Of a stretch of DNA of 30,277 nt, positions 1 through 7,390 are shown one piece after another (within the stretch, counting starts at the first letter, position 1; the number at the start of each line of letters is the position of its first letter). Position numbers and translations under genes: made by a program. The DNA is taken from the IMG/VR virus record IMGVR_UViG_3300036852_000401, positions 1 to 30,277 of that record. One strand, written 5' to 3'. Origin of the DNA: a virus. A model generated the notes under the pieces. The model had not been told where the DNA came from. It saw only the letters and a list, made by a program, of their open reading frames with translations, and searched no databases.

Positions 1-200
1 GGGCCCTTCTCGGTGGTGAGCGGGCCACGCTCCTCCGCCTTGGGCGCGACCGCCTTCTCCACGCCCTCGTCGGGGTCGGCGACGGGGACGGCGAGCTGCC
101 CCGCGCACAGCTGCGCGCCCTCGGTGTCACTGACCTCGACGACCGACCCGGCCGGGGGCCAGTCCACACCCCCGCGGGTCCCGGAGATCGAGACGGTCAT
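1..200 (-). CDS. Partial small phage structural-region protein (C-terminus outside window)
   Basis: The ATG is at 198-200 and the frame runs open off the left edge, so only about 66 residues are visible. They begin MTVSISGTRGGVDWPPAGS and contain VEVSDTEGAQLCAGQLAVPV. Small proteins with an SGTRGGxxWPPxG start and a D-x-EG-x-L-x-x-GLAVPV middle are, from memory, common just after the capsid gene in actinobacterial siphoviruses; their role is unclear. A GAAGGTG sequence lies just upstream and a stronger AAGGAGG lies inside the end of the preceding glycosyltransferase gene. The gene follows the sugar cassette, which suggests the cassette was inserted between the capsid gene and the next structural genes. 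Confidence 0.7.
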   Translation of the reverse strand, partial: MTVSISGTRGGVDWPPAGSVVEVSDTEGAQLCAGQLAVPVADPDEGVEKAVAPKAEERGPLTTEKG

Positions 201-208
201 TTTCACCT

Positions 209-1192
209 TCAACGCGGGCCTCCTTGCAGGATCGACTGGTATGCCTGCTCCCACCGCCACCAGTTGGCCTGGATCGTCCAGCCGCGGGCGTGCTCGCGCG
301 CCTTGGCGCCCATCTCCGCGCGCATCGCCGCGTCACTGGCGAGCTGGTACAGGCGACGGCCCCACTCGTGCTCACGGCGGACCAGGAACCCCGTCACCCC
401 GTCCAGGACGAAGTCCCGGAAGCACTCGGCGTCCGACGCCACCACCGGGATCCCCAGCGCGGCGTAGGCGAGCACCTTCACGTTCGACCGGGACCGGTTG
501 AACTCGGTGTCGGCGACCGGCGCGACCGCGATGTCGAAGTCCAGCGCGCGGTAGTAGTCCAAGACGTCGGGCAGCCAGTCGGTCCAGCGGCAGGCGAAGG
601 GGAGCACGCCGCGGAAGTCCTGGCCGACCATGTGGAACTCGGCGTGCGGGTTGCGGGCGAAGAACCGCGCCAGGGGCCGCGCGACCATACTCACCTCCCG
701 CAGGTAGCTGGCGCCACCGGCCCAGCCGACCACCAGCCGCTCCCGCCGGGGCCGCACGACGTCGAAGACGGCCTCGTCGAGGTAGTTGGGCAGCACCACG
801 ATGTTGGCGTGGCCGGTCTCGCGGGCCTGCACCTCGGCAAGGTAGGGCGTGGAGCAGGTGACCAGGTCGGCGACCTGGGCGACATGGCGGGTCACCTCGA
901 CCGGGACTTGCCAGCGGTACACGCGGTGGGCGAGCCAGTTGGCCCTGTCGACCGAGTACACGTCGTCGTCGACCTCGTAGACCAGCCGGTGGCGGGGCTT
1001 CCACCGCCGCCACGTGCCCAGCACGTCGGGGTGGTCCAGGCGCTCCCCGACGACCACGTCGGTGTCAGGGTCGGGGTCGGCGTTGCCGTAGACGACCCGG
1101 ACGTCGTGGCCATGCTTGGCCAGCTCCCCGAGGGGCTGGCGGATGCGGTGGTACCCGCACGCCGAGTTGTCGTGGAACGCCAGGACCTTCAC
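209..1192 (-). CDS. Glycosyltransferase, GT4-like (GT-B fold)
   Basis: This 327-aa protein starts at a GTG. The N-terminal part (MKVLAFHDNSACGYHRIRQP) is a first Rossmann half with a glycine-containing acceptor-side loop. A second half follows, with GWAGGASY near residue 155 and the GT4-type donor-site segment SRSNVKVLAYAALGIPVVAS near 232-251. Enzymes of this family transfer a sugar from a nucleotide-sugar donor to a glycan, lipid or protein acceptor. Donor and acceptor cannot be read here. The gene overlaps the preceding 61-aa gene by 4 bp (GTGA), so translation is probably coupled. With the dehydratase, methyltransferase and second glycosyltransferase it forms one leftward cassette. No signal peptide or membrane segment is seen, so it should act in the cytoplasm. 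Glycosylation of virion proteins is the favoured inference; host surface modification is the alternative. Confidence 0.88.
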   Translation of the reverse strand: MKVLAFHDNSACGYHRIRQPLGELAKHGHDVRVVYGNADPDPDTDVVVGERLDHPDVLGTWRRWKPRHRLVYEVDDDVYSVDRANWLAHRVYRWQVPVEVTRHVAQVADLVTCSTPYLAEVQARETGHANIVVLPNYLDEAVFDVVRPRRERLVVGWAGGASYLREVSMVARPLARFFARNPHAEFHMVGQDFRGVLPFACRWTDWLPDVLDYYRALDFDIAVAPVADTEFNRSRSNVKVLAYAALGIPVVASDAECFRDFVLDGVTGFLVRREHEWGRRLYQLASDAAMRAEMGAKAREHARGWTIQANWWRWEQAYQSILQGGPR

Positions 1193-1374
1193 GCCGGCCG
1201 GCCCGGCTGGAACCCGGCCGGGTGCTCAGGCTTGGCGCGGACGATCTTGATGAGCTGCCCGTCGGGGCCGTGGAGCCTGCCCACCTCCGGGTTCTCCTCC
1301 ACGGTCACGTTGTAGGTCGACGGTGGCGAGACGCCCGCGTTCTGCCAGACCCATTCCGACCGTTCCTCACACAT
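1189..1374 (-). CDS. Small unknown protein in the sugar cassette (61 aa)
   Basis: I do not recognise this protein. The ATG at 1374 overlaps the end of the preceding glycosyltransferase gene by 8 bp, and the stop overlaps the next start as GTGA. It is therefore embedded in the cassette and probably translated. The sequence is soluble-looking, with a conserved-looking centre VGRLHGPDGQLIKIVRAKPE and no signal peptide, membrane segment or zinc motif. Its position between two glycosyltransferases allows a role as an acceptor, accessory subunit or small virion protein, none of which can be shown. Confidence 0.65.
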   Translation of the reverse strand: MCEERSEWVWQNAGVSPPSTYNVTVEENPEVGRLHGPDGQLIKIVRAKPEHPAGFQPGRPA

Positions 1375-2113
1375 GCTGCAGCCCCTCGTTGGCGATTGCC
1401 GCCAGCGGCGTGTAGGCCGACAGGCGGGTGAAGCGGTGCACGACCAGCGGCTCGGCGACCGGGGGGACGGCGCCGCAGACGCTGCCGAGCTTGTCCAGGA
1501 ACACCCCGTCGGAGTGGTAGCAGGAGCCCGGGTCCTCGGGCAGCCACGGGTCCCCGATCACGTCCAGGAGGCTGGTGCGCCACATGACCTGGGCGCCGTC
1601 GACGCGGCAGTCGAAGCTCGCGCCGTACCTGGTCTCGGTGGCCGGGCGGGTCGCGACCAAGGTCTCGGTCCCGTCGGCTGCCAGGGTGGCCAGCAGCTCG
1701 GTGCACCACACCGCGCCCGCCTGCGGGTGGGTGTCGAGGTAGCCGGCCATCCGCTCCACGAACCCGGGGAGGTACCGGTCGTCGTCGTAGAACGTGCACA
1801 TGTACATGCCACGGACCAGGCCCTGCCGGATCGCCTGGTTGGTCGCCCACCCGACCGGGCATGTGCGCTCCCGCAGGCCCGGGCCCTCGCCGGTGAACGT
1901 CCACTCGACCAGCGGGTGGCCCGAGTAGCTGCGGTGGACCTTCGCCATCTGCTTGGAGGCAGGCCCGGGCTGGCCGCGCCACCGGCCCGAGTCCACCACC
2001 AGCAGCTGGAAGTCCTGGCGGGTCTGGGCCAGGACGCTCTCGATGGCGGCCGGGAGCGTCGGCGCCTTCATGTGACTACAGAGCAGGACGGTCAGTGCGG
2101 GCTGGCCGGTCAC
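1367..2113 (-). CDS. Glycosyltransferase, GT2-like (GT-A fold)
   Basis: This 248-aa protein starts at GTG 2113, overlapping the dehydratase stop (GTGA). A longer upstream frame is rejected because its N-terminus is Pro/Arg/Gly filler. The N-terminus ALTVLLCSH is the usual first beta strand of GT2 enzymes, followed by AIESVLAQTRQDFQLLVVDSG. An acidic DDD motif sits in CTFYDDDRYLPGFVERMAGYL, where the DxD-type residues of GT-A enzymes bind the metal and the nucleotide-sugar diphosphate. A late His (VVHRFTR) fits the C-terminal part of the catalytic site. It has no membrane segment. It is expected to transfer a sugar, plausibly the one made by the two upstream genes, but the acceptor is unknown. 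Confidence 0.85.
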   Translation of the reverse strand: MTGQPALTVLLCSHMKAPTLPAAIESVLAQTRQDFQLLVVDSGRWRGQPGPASKQMAKVHRSYSGHPLVEWTFTGEGPGLRERTCPVGWATNQAIRQGLVRGMYMCTFYDDDRYLPGFVERMAGYLDTHPQAGAVWCTELLATLAADGTETLVATRPATETRYGASFDCRVDGAQVMWRTSLLDVIGDPWLPEDPGSCYHSDGVFLDKLGSVCGAVPPVAEPLVVHRFTRLSAYTPLAAIANEGLQHV

Positions 2114-3066
2114 GCCGCCGCCTGCCCCAGGTCGTGGGCGACGAGTCGCCGCACGACCTCGCCGAACGTGACGGCCGCCTCCCAGCCGAGGACCTCCCGC
2201 GCCTTCGCCGGGTCGCCCTGGAGCAGGTTCACGTCCGCGGGGCGGTACAGCGCCGGGTCCTGGCGGACCCAGTCGAGCCAGTCGAGCCCAGCCGCCGCGA
2301 ACGCCTCCCGGCACAGCTCCCGCACCGGGTGGGCCTCCCCGGTCGCCAGCAGGTAGTCCCCGGGCGCGTCACGGGCGGCGGCCAGCGGCAGCGCCCGCAT
2401 GAAGTCGGGCGCCCAGCCCCAGTCCCGCCACGTGTCCAGGTTCCCCAGCCGCAGCTCGGCCTGCTCCCCCCGCGCGACCCTGGCCGCGGCCATCGACACC
2501 TTGCGGGTGACGAACTCCGCGCCACGCCGGGGACTCTCGTGGTTGTGCATGATGACTGTGGAGGCGTGCAGGCCGTAGCTCTCGCGGTAGTTGACGGTGG
2601 TGTGGTGGGCGAACACCTTCGCCACGCCGTAGGGCGAGCGGGGCGCGAACGGGGTGGTCTCGGTCTGGGGGACCTCCCGCGCCTGCCCGAACATCTCGCT
2701 CGAGGACGCCTGCACCAGCCGGATCCCCGGGTCCACCACCCGGATGGCTTCCAGGAGGCGCAGGACACCAAGGCCGGTGACCTCGGTCATCAGCGTCGGC
2801 TGCTGCCACGACATGCCGACGTAGGTGACCGCGCCGAGGTTGAACACCACCTCCGGCTCGCTCACCTTGAGGGCGTCCAGCAGCGACGACGGGTCGAGCA
2901 GGTCCGCGTCGACCAGCCGTAACTCGGGGACGAGGCCCCCGATCCAGGCGCGGCGGGGGTTGGCCTGCCCGCGGACCGTCCCCCACACCTCGTGGCCGTC
3001 GGCGGCGAGCTGCTCGGCGAGGTAGGAGCCGTCCTGGCCGCAGACTCCCGTGATGAGGGCGCGCAT
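2110..3066 (-). CDS. gmd: GDP-mannose 4,6-dehydratase-like enzyme (NAD(P)-dependent SDR)
   Basis: This 318-aa extended short-chain dehydrogenase begins MRALITGVCGQDGSYLAE, with the glycine-rich dinucleotide motif at G7, G10 and G13 and the QDGSYL run typical of GDP-mannose dehydratases. Further family marks are SSSEMFG (121-127; active-site Ser and Glu), YGVAK (146-150; catalytic Tyr and Lys), HNHESPRRG (about 174-182) and RDWGWAPDFM (214-223). The family converts GDP-D-mannose to GDP-4-keto-6-deoxy-D-mannose in the cytoplasm. At 318 aa it is on the short side for the family. The start overlaps the methyltransferase stop by one base (TGATG), so the two are translationally coupled. No dedicated 4-ketoreductase is visible in the window. 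Confidence 0.9.
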   Translation of the reverse strand: MRALITGVCGQDGSYLAEQLAADGHEVWGTVRGQANPRRAWIGGLVPELRLVDADLLDPSSLLDALKVSEPEVVFNLGAVTYVGMSWQQPTLMTEVTGLGVLRLLEAIRVVDPGIRLVQASSSEMFGQAREVPQTETTPFAPRSPYGVAKVFAHHTTVNYRESYGLHASTVIMHNHESPRRGAEFVTRKVSMAAARVARGEQAELRLGNLDTWRDWGWAPDFMRALPLAAARDAPGDYLLATGEAHPVRELCREAFAAAGLDWLDWVRQDPALYRPADVNLLQGDPAKAREVLGWEAAVTFGEVVRRLVAHDLGQAAA

Positions 3067-4274
3067 CAGATGAGCACCGGGACCGGGATGGGGACGAGGA
3101 ACCGGCCGCCGGCGTCCAGGAACGCCCGCTCGCGGCGCAGCACCCCCGCCAGGTCATTCCAGAGCAGCAGCAGGAACGTGTCCGGCCGGTCCCGATCGCC
3201 CGGGGCGACGACCGGGATGTGGGTGCCCGGGGTCACCCGGCCGATCTTGTACGGGGTCGTGTCCTCGACGTACTCGAGCAGGCTGGCCCCGATGCCGCAG
3301 GTGTTCAGCAGCGTGGCCGACTTCGCGGTCGCGCCGTAGCCGGCCAGGCGGTGGCCGGCCGTGCGCTCGTCGTGGATGAGGCTGACGAGCCGGCCCCGGA
3401 TGTAGTCGACCCGGCCCTGGAAGCTCTCGTAGGGGGCCATGCCCTCGAGCCCGAGGCGGCCGCGTTCGTAGCCGACGCTGCCATGCTCGGCGAGGTCATG
3501 GCCGCGCAGGAGCACGAGCCGCAGGCTCCCGCCCTGCTGGCCAGACCGGATGACCTGCGCTACCCGCAGGCCATGCTCAGCGGCGACACGGGACAGCGAC
3601 CCGACCGAGTAGAAGAACCGGTGCTCGTGATAGACGTGGTCGAACTGGTTCCCGGCCAGCAGGTCGGGCAGGTACTGCACCTCGACCAGCGCGACCCCGT
3701 CGGGCGCGAGCAGCTCCGCGACCCCGGCGAAGAAGCCGTGCGGGTCGGCGGCGTGCGCGGCGACATGGTTGGCGATGACAAGCCCCGCCGGGCCGTGGTG
3801 CTCAGCGATCCATCCGGCGGCGGCACGGCCGAACGCTCGGCTGAGCACACAGAGGCCGTAGGTGGTACGGGCCGCTTCCGCCGGCCCCTCAGCCGGGTCA
3901 ATCCCGACCACCTTGCAGCCGGCCGCCTGGAAGTGGCGGAGGAGGTCGCCGTCGTTGCAGCCGACCTCCACCGTCAGCCGCCGCGCCTGCCCACCGAACT
4001 CGGCCAGCGCCCACCCGGCATAGGCCTTGTGCGCGGCGGCCTTCCCCGGCGACGCCCCGCTGTAGAACCCGTAGTCCGCCCAGAGGACCTCGTCGGGGAC
4101 GACCTCGGTGAGCTGGACGAGCCAGCACACGGTGCACACCGCCACCGCGAGCGGGAACGTCGGCTCGGGCTCGTCCGCCGTGGCGGGGAACCGGTCGGCC
4201 AGGGGGGTCGCGCCAAGGTCGAGGAAGACTCCCAGGTCGGCCGAGCCGCAGCCGCCGCAGTGGTCACGTCGCAT
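3066..4274 (-). CDS. TylC3-type SAM-dependent sugar C-methyltransferase
   Basis: The start at 4274 is set by GGGAGG a few bases upstream and gives 402 aa. Three domains are visible. The first is an N-terminal zinc-binding part, CGGCGS (C6, C9) with CTVC (C47, C50). The second is a SAM-binding Rossmann fold with VEVGCNDGDLL (102-112). The third is a C-terminal domain with GYGATAKSATLLNTCGI and TPYKIGRVTPGTHIPV. The signature FDHVYHEHRFFYS (211-223) matches the catalytic Tyr-His-Glu-His segment of enzymes that add a methyl group to C-3 of 4-keto-6-deoxy nucleotide sugars. Next to a GDP-mannose dehydratase, the predicted product is a GDP-linked 3-C-methyl-6-deoxy-hexos-4-ulose. This is the first gene of the cassette, and its ribosome site lies in a perfect hairpin (see 4279-4323). 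Confidence 0.9.
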   Translation of the reverse strand: MRRDHCGGCGSADLGVFLDLGATPLADRFPATADEPEPTFPLAVAVCTVCWLVQLTEVVPDEVLWADYGFYSGASPGKAAAHKAYAGWALAEFGGQARRLTVEVGCNDGDLLRHFQAAGCKVVGIDPAEGPAEAARTTYGLCVLSRAFGRAAAGWIAEHHGPAGLVIANHVAAHAADPHGFFAGVAELLAPDGVALVEVQYLPDLLAGNQFDHVYHEHRFFYSVGSLSRVAAEHGLRVAQVIRSGQQGGSLRLVLLRGHDLAEHGSVGYERGRLGLEGMAPYESFQGRVDYIRGRLVSLIHDERTAGHRLAGYGATAKSATLLNTCGIGASLLEYVEDTTPYKIGRVTPGTHIPVVAPGDRDRPDTFLLLLWNDLAGVLRRERAFLDAGGRFLVPIPVPVLI

Positions 4275-4278
4275 ATGC

Positions 4279-4323
4279 CCTCCCAGGCTTGTGGGGAAGG
4301 CGCGACCAGGCAAGCCTGGGAGG
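4279..4323 (-). promoter_or_regulatory. 13-bp perfect inverted repeat sequestering the methyltransferase Shine-Dalgarno
   Basis: The arms CCTCCCAGGCTTG (4279-4291) and CAAGCCTGGGAGG (4311-4323) are exactly complementary, with a 19-nt loop. On the leftward transcript the downstream arm ends in GGGAGG, the Shine-Dalgarno for the start at 4274, and the upstream arm supplies CCTCCC to pair with it. The structure also lies 26 bp past the stop of the HNH gene, so it could instead or also terminate that transcript. There is no T-run after it. Confidence 0.6.
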
Positions 4324-4349
4324 ACCGAACCCGGCCCCGCCTTCCCGTT

Positions 4350-4907
4350 TTACGAAGTCTTGAGCGCGGCGAGGACGTCGGTGCTCCGCAGGAGATATGC
4401 CGCAATCCCGATGCACCTATCCAGCGAATCCACTGGTCCCGCCTCTAGCCACCCGAGCGCCTGATTACAGGGCGGGCACATGAGGCCACGGATGCACCGG
4501 CCGCATGATCGAGCCCCTCCAGGGCAACAGCCGTGGTCGTGGTCGACATGCGCCGCTGCCGGGTCTCCGCGGCTCACCATCAGAGAGATCGCGGTGCCGC
4601 AATCTGCGGCGCAGTGTCCCCCTTGACCGGCCAGCATCTTGAACAGTCGCGCGCCTGTGACGTTGTACGCGGTCAGCGTCGGTGCCTTGCTGCGGCAGAA
4701 GTCGCTACAGAACCGGTACTGCGTGCCGCGCTTGTTGGTCATCGGGTCGAAGCGCTTGCCGCACCAGCTGCACGGGATGGGGGCCGGCCAGCCGACCCGC
4801 TCGCGGTAGCAGCCCTTCTCGCGACACTTCCGCGAGCAGAACCTGTGGGTTGACTTGTACGCGGTGAACTCAGTCGCACACCATGCGCACCGACTACGCT
4901 TGGCCAT
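4350..4907 (-). CDS. Recombination endonuclease VII-like HNH nuclease with zinc fingers
   Basis: The start is taken at ATG 4907 (MAKRSRCAWC), which has GGAAGAGGG upstream; this gives 185 aa. The frame stays open to 4973, but that part spans a terminator-like hairpin. Two short zinc-ribbon-like units come first (CAWC...FCSRKC and CSWCGKRF...FCSDFC). The nuclease part follows: HVDHDHGCC, then CIRGLMCPPCNQALG, the pattern of the T4 endonuclease VII family, which cuts branched DNA or acts as a homing-type nuclease. Free-standing genes of this kind are common mobile intruders in phage genomes. It sits between the capsid gene and the sugar cassette with hairpins on both sides and more irregular codon use than its neighbours, consistent with insertion. 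Confidence 0.85.
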   Translation of the reverse strand: MAKRSRCAWCATEFTAYKSTHRFCSRKCREKGCYRERVGWPAPIPCSWCGKRFDPMTNKRGTQYRFCSDFCRSKAPTLTAYNVTGARLFKMLAGQGGHCAADCGTAISLMVSRGDPAAAHVDHDHGCCPGGARSCGRCIRGLMCPPCNQALGWLEAGPVDSLDRCIGIAAYLLRSTDVLAALKTS

Positions 4908-4938
4908 GGTCGTCGCCCTCTTCCGCAGGGTGGTGGCC

Positions 4939-4968
4939 GGAGCCGGGGAGGTAGCACTCCCCGGCTCC
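4939..4968 (-). terminator. Hairpin terminator downstream of the capsid gene
   Basis: A perfect 12-bp stem, GGAGCCGGGGAG (4939-4950) with CTCCCCGGCTCC (4957-4968), has a 6-nt loop. It lies 46 bp past the capsid gene stop on the leftward strand. No T-run follows, as is frequent in high-GC actinobacteria, so it may work as a U-less terminator or as an RNA 3' end stabiliser of the abundant capsid message. Confidence 0.6.
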
Positions 4969-5013
4969 ACCATTGTACCAGTGTGTCCGGTTGCGGGCCT
5001 TTAGCCCGCTATG

Positions 5014-6249
5014 TCAGGTAAGGGCACCTACGAACGTTTTGACAGCTCCGGTCAAGTCGACCAAAGCACCATCACCGCGAAGAATCGCCCTAAAGGACAC
5101 CAAATCGGTCCCGAACGCGAAGTCGTCGCTTCGCTCGAACCGGATCCCGCCGGCCATCCGGACGAAGAACTGCGAGAAGTCCCCGAACGCCATCGTCCTG
5201 GCGCCGGTGGCCTGCGCCGGCATGAACGGGTCGTTGGCGATCGGCTTGCCGAGCAGCAGGTCCGGCGCGCCGAGCTGCATCGACGGCTGCCAGATCGGCT
5301 GGCCGGTGGTGTCCTTGATCTTGCGGAGGATCCCCACGTTGGAGTCCCGCATGAGCCAGAAGCAGCTCCTGGACGACCGGTAGGGCGCGATCACCGAGTA
5401 GAACAGGTCGACCAGGTCGTCGTAGACGGGCCGGCCGGACACGCCGGTGGTGGCGCCGGTGACCGAGTTGGACGCCGAGGTGAGCAGCCCCGCCGGCTTG
5501 GACGCGCCGGTGCCGGTGACCAGGTCGGCGCCGAAGGCGTTGCCGAGCGACCGGCCCGCCTGCATCGCCAGGTAGCCCTCCAAGTCCACGCCGGTGTCGT
5601 CGACGAGCTCCCGGGACACCTGGATCAGCAGGCCGTACTTGAACGACCCGAGGGTCGTCATCCCGAACGCGGGGTCCGAGACCGGCAGGGAGCCCGTCTG
5701 CGCGGTGAGCGCCGCGGTGGAGTGCGCGGTCGTCTTGGGGACCTGCAGCGGCTCCCCCGACGAGGTGTTCAGGACCGTCGGGCTGGTCTGCATGATCCCC
5801 GACGTCTCGATCAGGTGCGCCATCAGCCGGCTGTAGAAGTCGGTGGGCACGGTGTTGCCGCCCGCGCCAGTGGTGAGGCTCGACAGGACACGGAACTGGA
5901 CCGGCCCCTCGGGCCTGACGTCGAAGTAGCGGGGCGCGCCCGCGTCGCCGCGCAGGAACGCGCGCAGCTCGCCGGTGGTCTTGGTCTCGGGGGCCTTGCC
6001 CTTCTCGACGGGCTGGCCGTGGATGCGGTTGAACGCCTCGTCGGCCTGCTTGGCGCGGTCCTCCTGCTCCAGGACCGCCTTGATGCGCTTGTCGAGGGTG
6101 TCGAGCTCCTCGTTCAAGCCTTCCCAGGTGCCCTGCTCCTCCGCGGTGAAGGCGCGGTTCTCCTCCGCGGCCTTTGTCGCGATGCCGTTGGCCTGCTCCC
6201 AGACGTTGAGGCGCCGGTCGCGCAGGCTCTTGGCGAGTTCGCTCGCCAT
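5014..6249 (-). CDS. Major capsid protein, HK97 family
   Basis: This 411-aa protein starts at ATG 6249 with GAAGGAGGG about nine bases upstream. Residues 1 to about 85 are charged and helical (ELAKSLRDRRLNVWEQAN, LNEELDTLDKRIKAVLEQED). They match the scaffold-like delta domain that the prohead protease removes during maturation. The remainder is a typical HK97-fold shell: TVPTDFYSRLMAHLIETSGIM, DDTGVDLEGYLAMQAGRSLGNAFG, GTGASKPAGLLT, then a C-terminal FGDFSQFFVRMAGGIRFERSDDFAF. It assembles the icosahedral head. The order portal, protease, capsid in the direction of transcription is the standard late-gene order. Three 18-bp direct repeats lie between it and the protease gene, and a strong hairpin follows it. 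Confidence 0.95.
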   Translation of the reverse strand: MASELAKSLRDRRLNVWEQANGIATKAAEENRAFTAEEQGTWEGLNEELDTLDKRIKAVLEQEDRAKQADEAFNRIHGQPVEKGKAPETKTTGELRAFLRGDAGAPRYFDVRPEGPVQFRVLSSLTTGAGGNTVPTDFYSRLMAHLIETSGIMQTSPTVLNTSSGEPLQVPKTTAHSTAALTAQTGSLPVSDPAFGMTTLGSFKYGLLIQVSRELVDDTGVDLEGYLAMQAGRSLGNAFGADLVTGTGASKPAGLLTSASNSVTGATTGVSGRPVYDDLVDLFYSVIAPYRSSRSCFWLMRDSNVGILRKIKDTTGQPIWQPSMQLGAPDLLLGKPIANDPFMPAQATGARTMAFGDFSQFFVRMAGGIRFERSDDFAFGTDLVSFRAILRGDGALVDLTGAVKTFVGALT

Positions 6250-6284
6250 CAGCCAGCCCTCCTTCGGGGGGCTTGTCGGTGCGC

Positions 6285-6430
6285 GGTGGGTGGCGCCCTG
6301 CCGCATGCCCCATCGGGGGGCGGGACGGGTCGGGCCAGCCGGTGCTGGTGGGTGGCGCCCTGCCAGCAGCCGGTGGCGTAGACGGATGGAGTGGAAGCTC
6401 GGGGCCTTTGGCGGTGGGTGGCGCCCTGCC
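6285..6430. repeat. Three 18-bp direct repeats upstream of the capsid gene
   Basis: The sequence GGTGGGTGGCGCCCTGCC occurs exactly at 6285-6302, 6347-6364 and 6413-6430, at steps of 62 and 66 bp. Copies 1 and 3 match for two more bases on each side. On the leftward strand it reads GGCAGGGCGCCACCCACC and contains the palindrome GGCGCC. The repeats occupy the 191-bp gap between the protease stop and the capsid start. They may be operators, a late-promoter array, RNA structure or a recombination scar. I see no other copy in the window. Confidence 0.85.
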
Positions 6431-6440
6431 GCCAGGGTGG

Positions 6441-7151
6441 TTAGAGCTCCCCCCAGGGGTCTTCCTTGCGGGTCTGGAGCGCCAGCACCGCCGAGGGCCC
6501 GAACAGGCGCGGCTTGGGTTTGGGCACCGGCCGGTCCGGGCCAGCCGGCTGGAGGAACCGGTGGAGCTCGCCGGCTTCGGCGGCGGCGGTGACCTCGTCC
6601 AGCCCGGCCTCGGCCTTGGCGGCCAGCCCTCGCAGCGCGATGGCGGGGTCGACCAGCGCCCGCGCGCCCGCGGTGGTGTCGGGGTAGGCAGGCAGGTTCA
6701 CGGGGGCGACGTCGACCAGCTGGACGCTCTTCAAGGTCCGCAGCGGGAACCCCTGGTCGGTGAGCGACCAGTCCTCGCCGTCGGGGAACACCCGGAACGC
6801 GAACGACGACTTGCGCACGTCGCCGCGCTCGACCAGCTCGACCACGTCACCGCGGCTGGAGGGCGGGTCGACCTCGTACAGCAGGCCGGTGCCGTCCACC
6901 GACAGGCGCAGGGTGTTCCCGCCGACGGTGCCCAGCAGCATGTTGTCGTCGTGGTTGTAGCGCGCCAGGACGTCAGGCCAGCCGTCCCCGCGGCTCTTGT
7001 TGAACGCGGCCGGGTCCACCTGCTCCACGAACCCGCCCAGGTTCTGGCTGAGGCGGTTGAACATGGCGGCGTAGCCGCCGATCTTGCGCTTGCCGCCGCG
7101 CTCGCGGACCTCGACGACCACCATGGTGAGCCGCCGCTCGACTGCAGCCAT
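6441..7151 (-). CDS. Prohead protease, HK97 type (peptidase family U35/S78)
   Basis: This 236-aa protein starts at ATG 7151 with AAGGAGGAG six bases upstream. The family pattern is clear: IGGYAAMFNRLSQNLGGFVEQVDPAAF, then ARYNHDDNMLLGTV carrying the catalytic His67, GDVRKSSFAFRV carrying the nucleophilic Ser at 115/116, and LVDVAPVNLPAYPDTT with Asp137 as the likely third residue. The enzyme removes the capsid protein delta domain and usually digests itself inside the prohead. The C-terminal 50 residues are Pro/Lys-rich and probably disordered. It lies between portal and capsid genes, as in most HK97-type phages. Confidence 0.93.
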   Translation of the reverse strand: MAAVERRLTMVVVEVRERGGKRKIGGYAAMFNRLSQNLGGFVEQVDPAAFNKSRGDGWPDVLARYNHDDNMLLGTVGGNTLRLSVDGTGLLYEVDPPSSRGDVVELVERGDVRKSSFAFRVFPDGEDWSLTDQGFPLRTLKSVQLVDVAPVNLPAYPDTTAGARALVDPAIALRGLAAKAEAGLDEVTAAAEAGELHRFLQPAGPDRPVPKPKPRLFGPSAVLALQTRKEDPWGEL

Positions 7152-7344
7152 CTGCTCTCCTCCTTGGGCGGGTGCGCCCTCGCTGGCGTACGGCGGCCAG
7201 CAGCTGTTGTGCGACACTGCGTGCGCTGGCGCGGCAGCACGCCGCCGCCCTTCCTCGGGAGGCGGGACCAGGCTTCGCACCCGGGGTCGCGCCCTACGGT
7301 GGTCATGCGCCCGTCGAGGATGCCCGCTAGCGCTGGACCGTTCC

Positions 7345-7378
7345 GGCCCCGGCTGGTGCAGTGGTGGCCGCCGGGGCC
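7345..7378 (-). terminator. Possible hairpin after the portal gene
   Basis: GGCCCCGGC (7345-7353) pairs with GCCGGGGCC (7370-7378) across a 16-nt loop, 12 bp past the portal stop. It is the only notable structure in the 239-bp gap 7152-7390, in which I see no gene. The long loop and the high background GC make it a weak call. Confidence 0.3.
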
Positions 7379-7390
7379 AAGCGGTGTCCG

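Noticed and set aside
224-1315. 363-aa rightward ORF opposite the first glycosyltransferase
   Set aside because: It is the antisense shadow of a clear enzyme. The product is low-complexity (HLHV, VGQPVGPA) with no ribosome site. The same holds for other long rightward ORFs left of 28.4 kb, including 3219-4448, 5011-6381, 7361-8695 and 9414-10814.
4908-4973. Longer N-terminus of the endonuclease VII-like protein from ATG 4973
   Set aside because: The added 22 residues are encoded by the perfect terminator-like hairpin, and ATG 4907 has a good ribosome site directly before the zinc finger.
7152-7390. A gene in the portal-protease gap
   Set aside because: The frame upstream of the protease (MRSLVPPPEEGRRR) has no ribosome site and low-complexity content. 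Nothing protein-like is seen on either strand.
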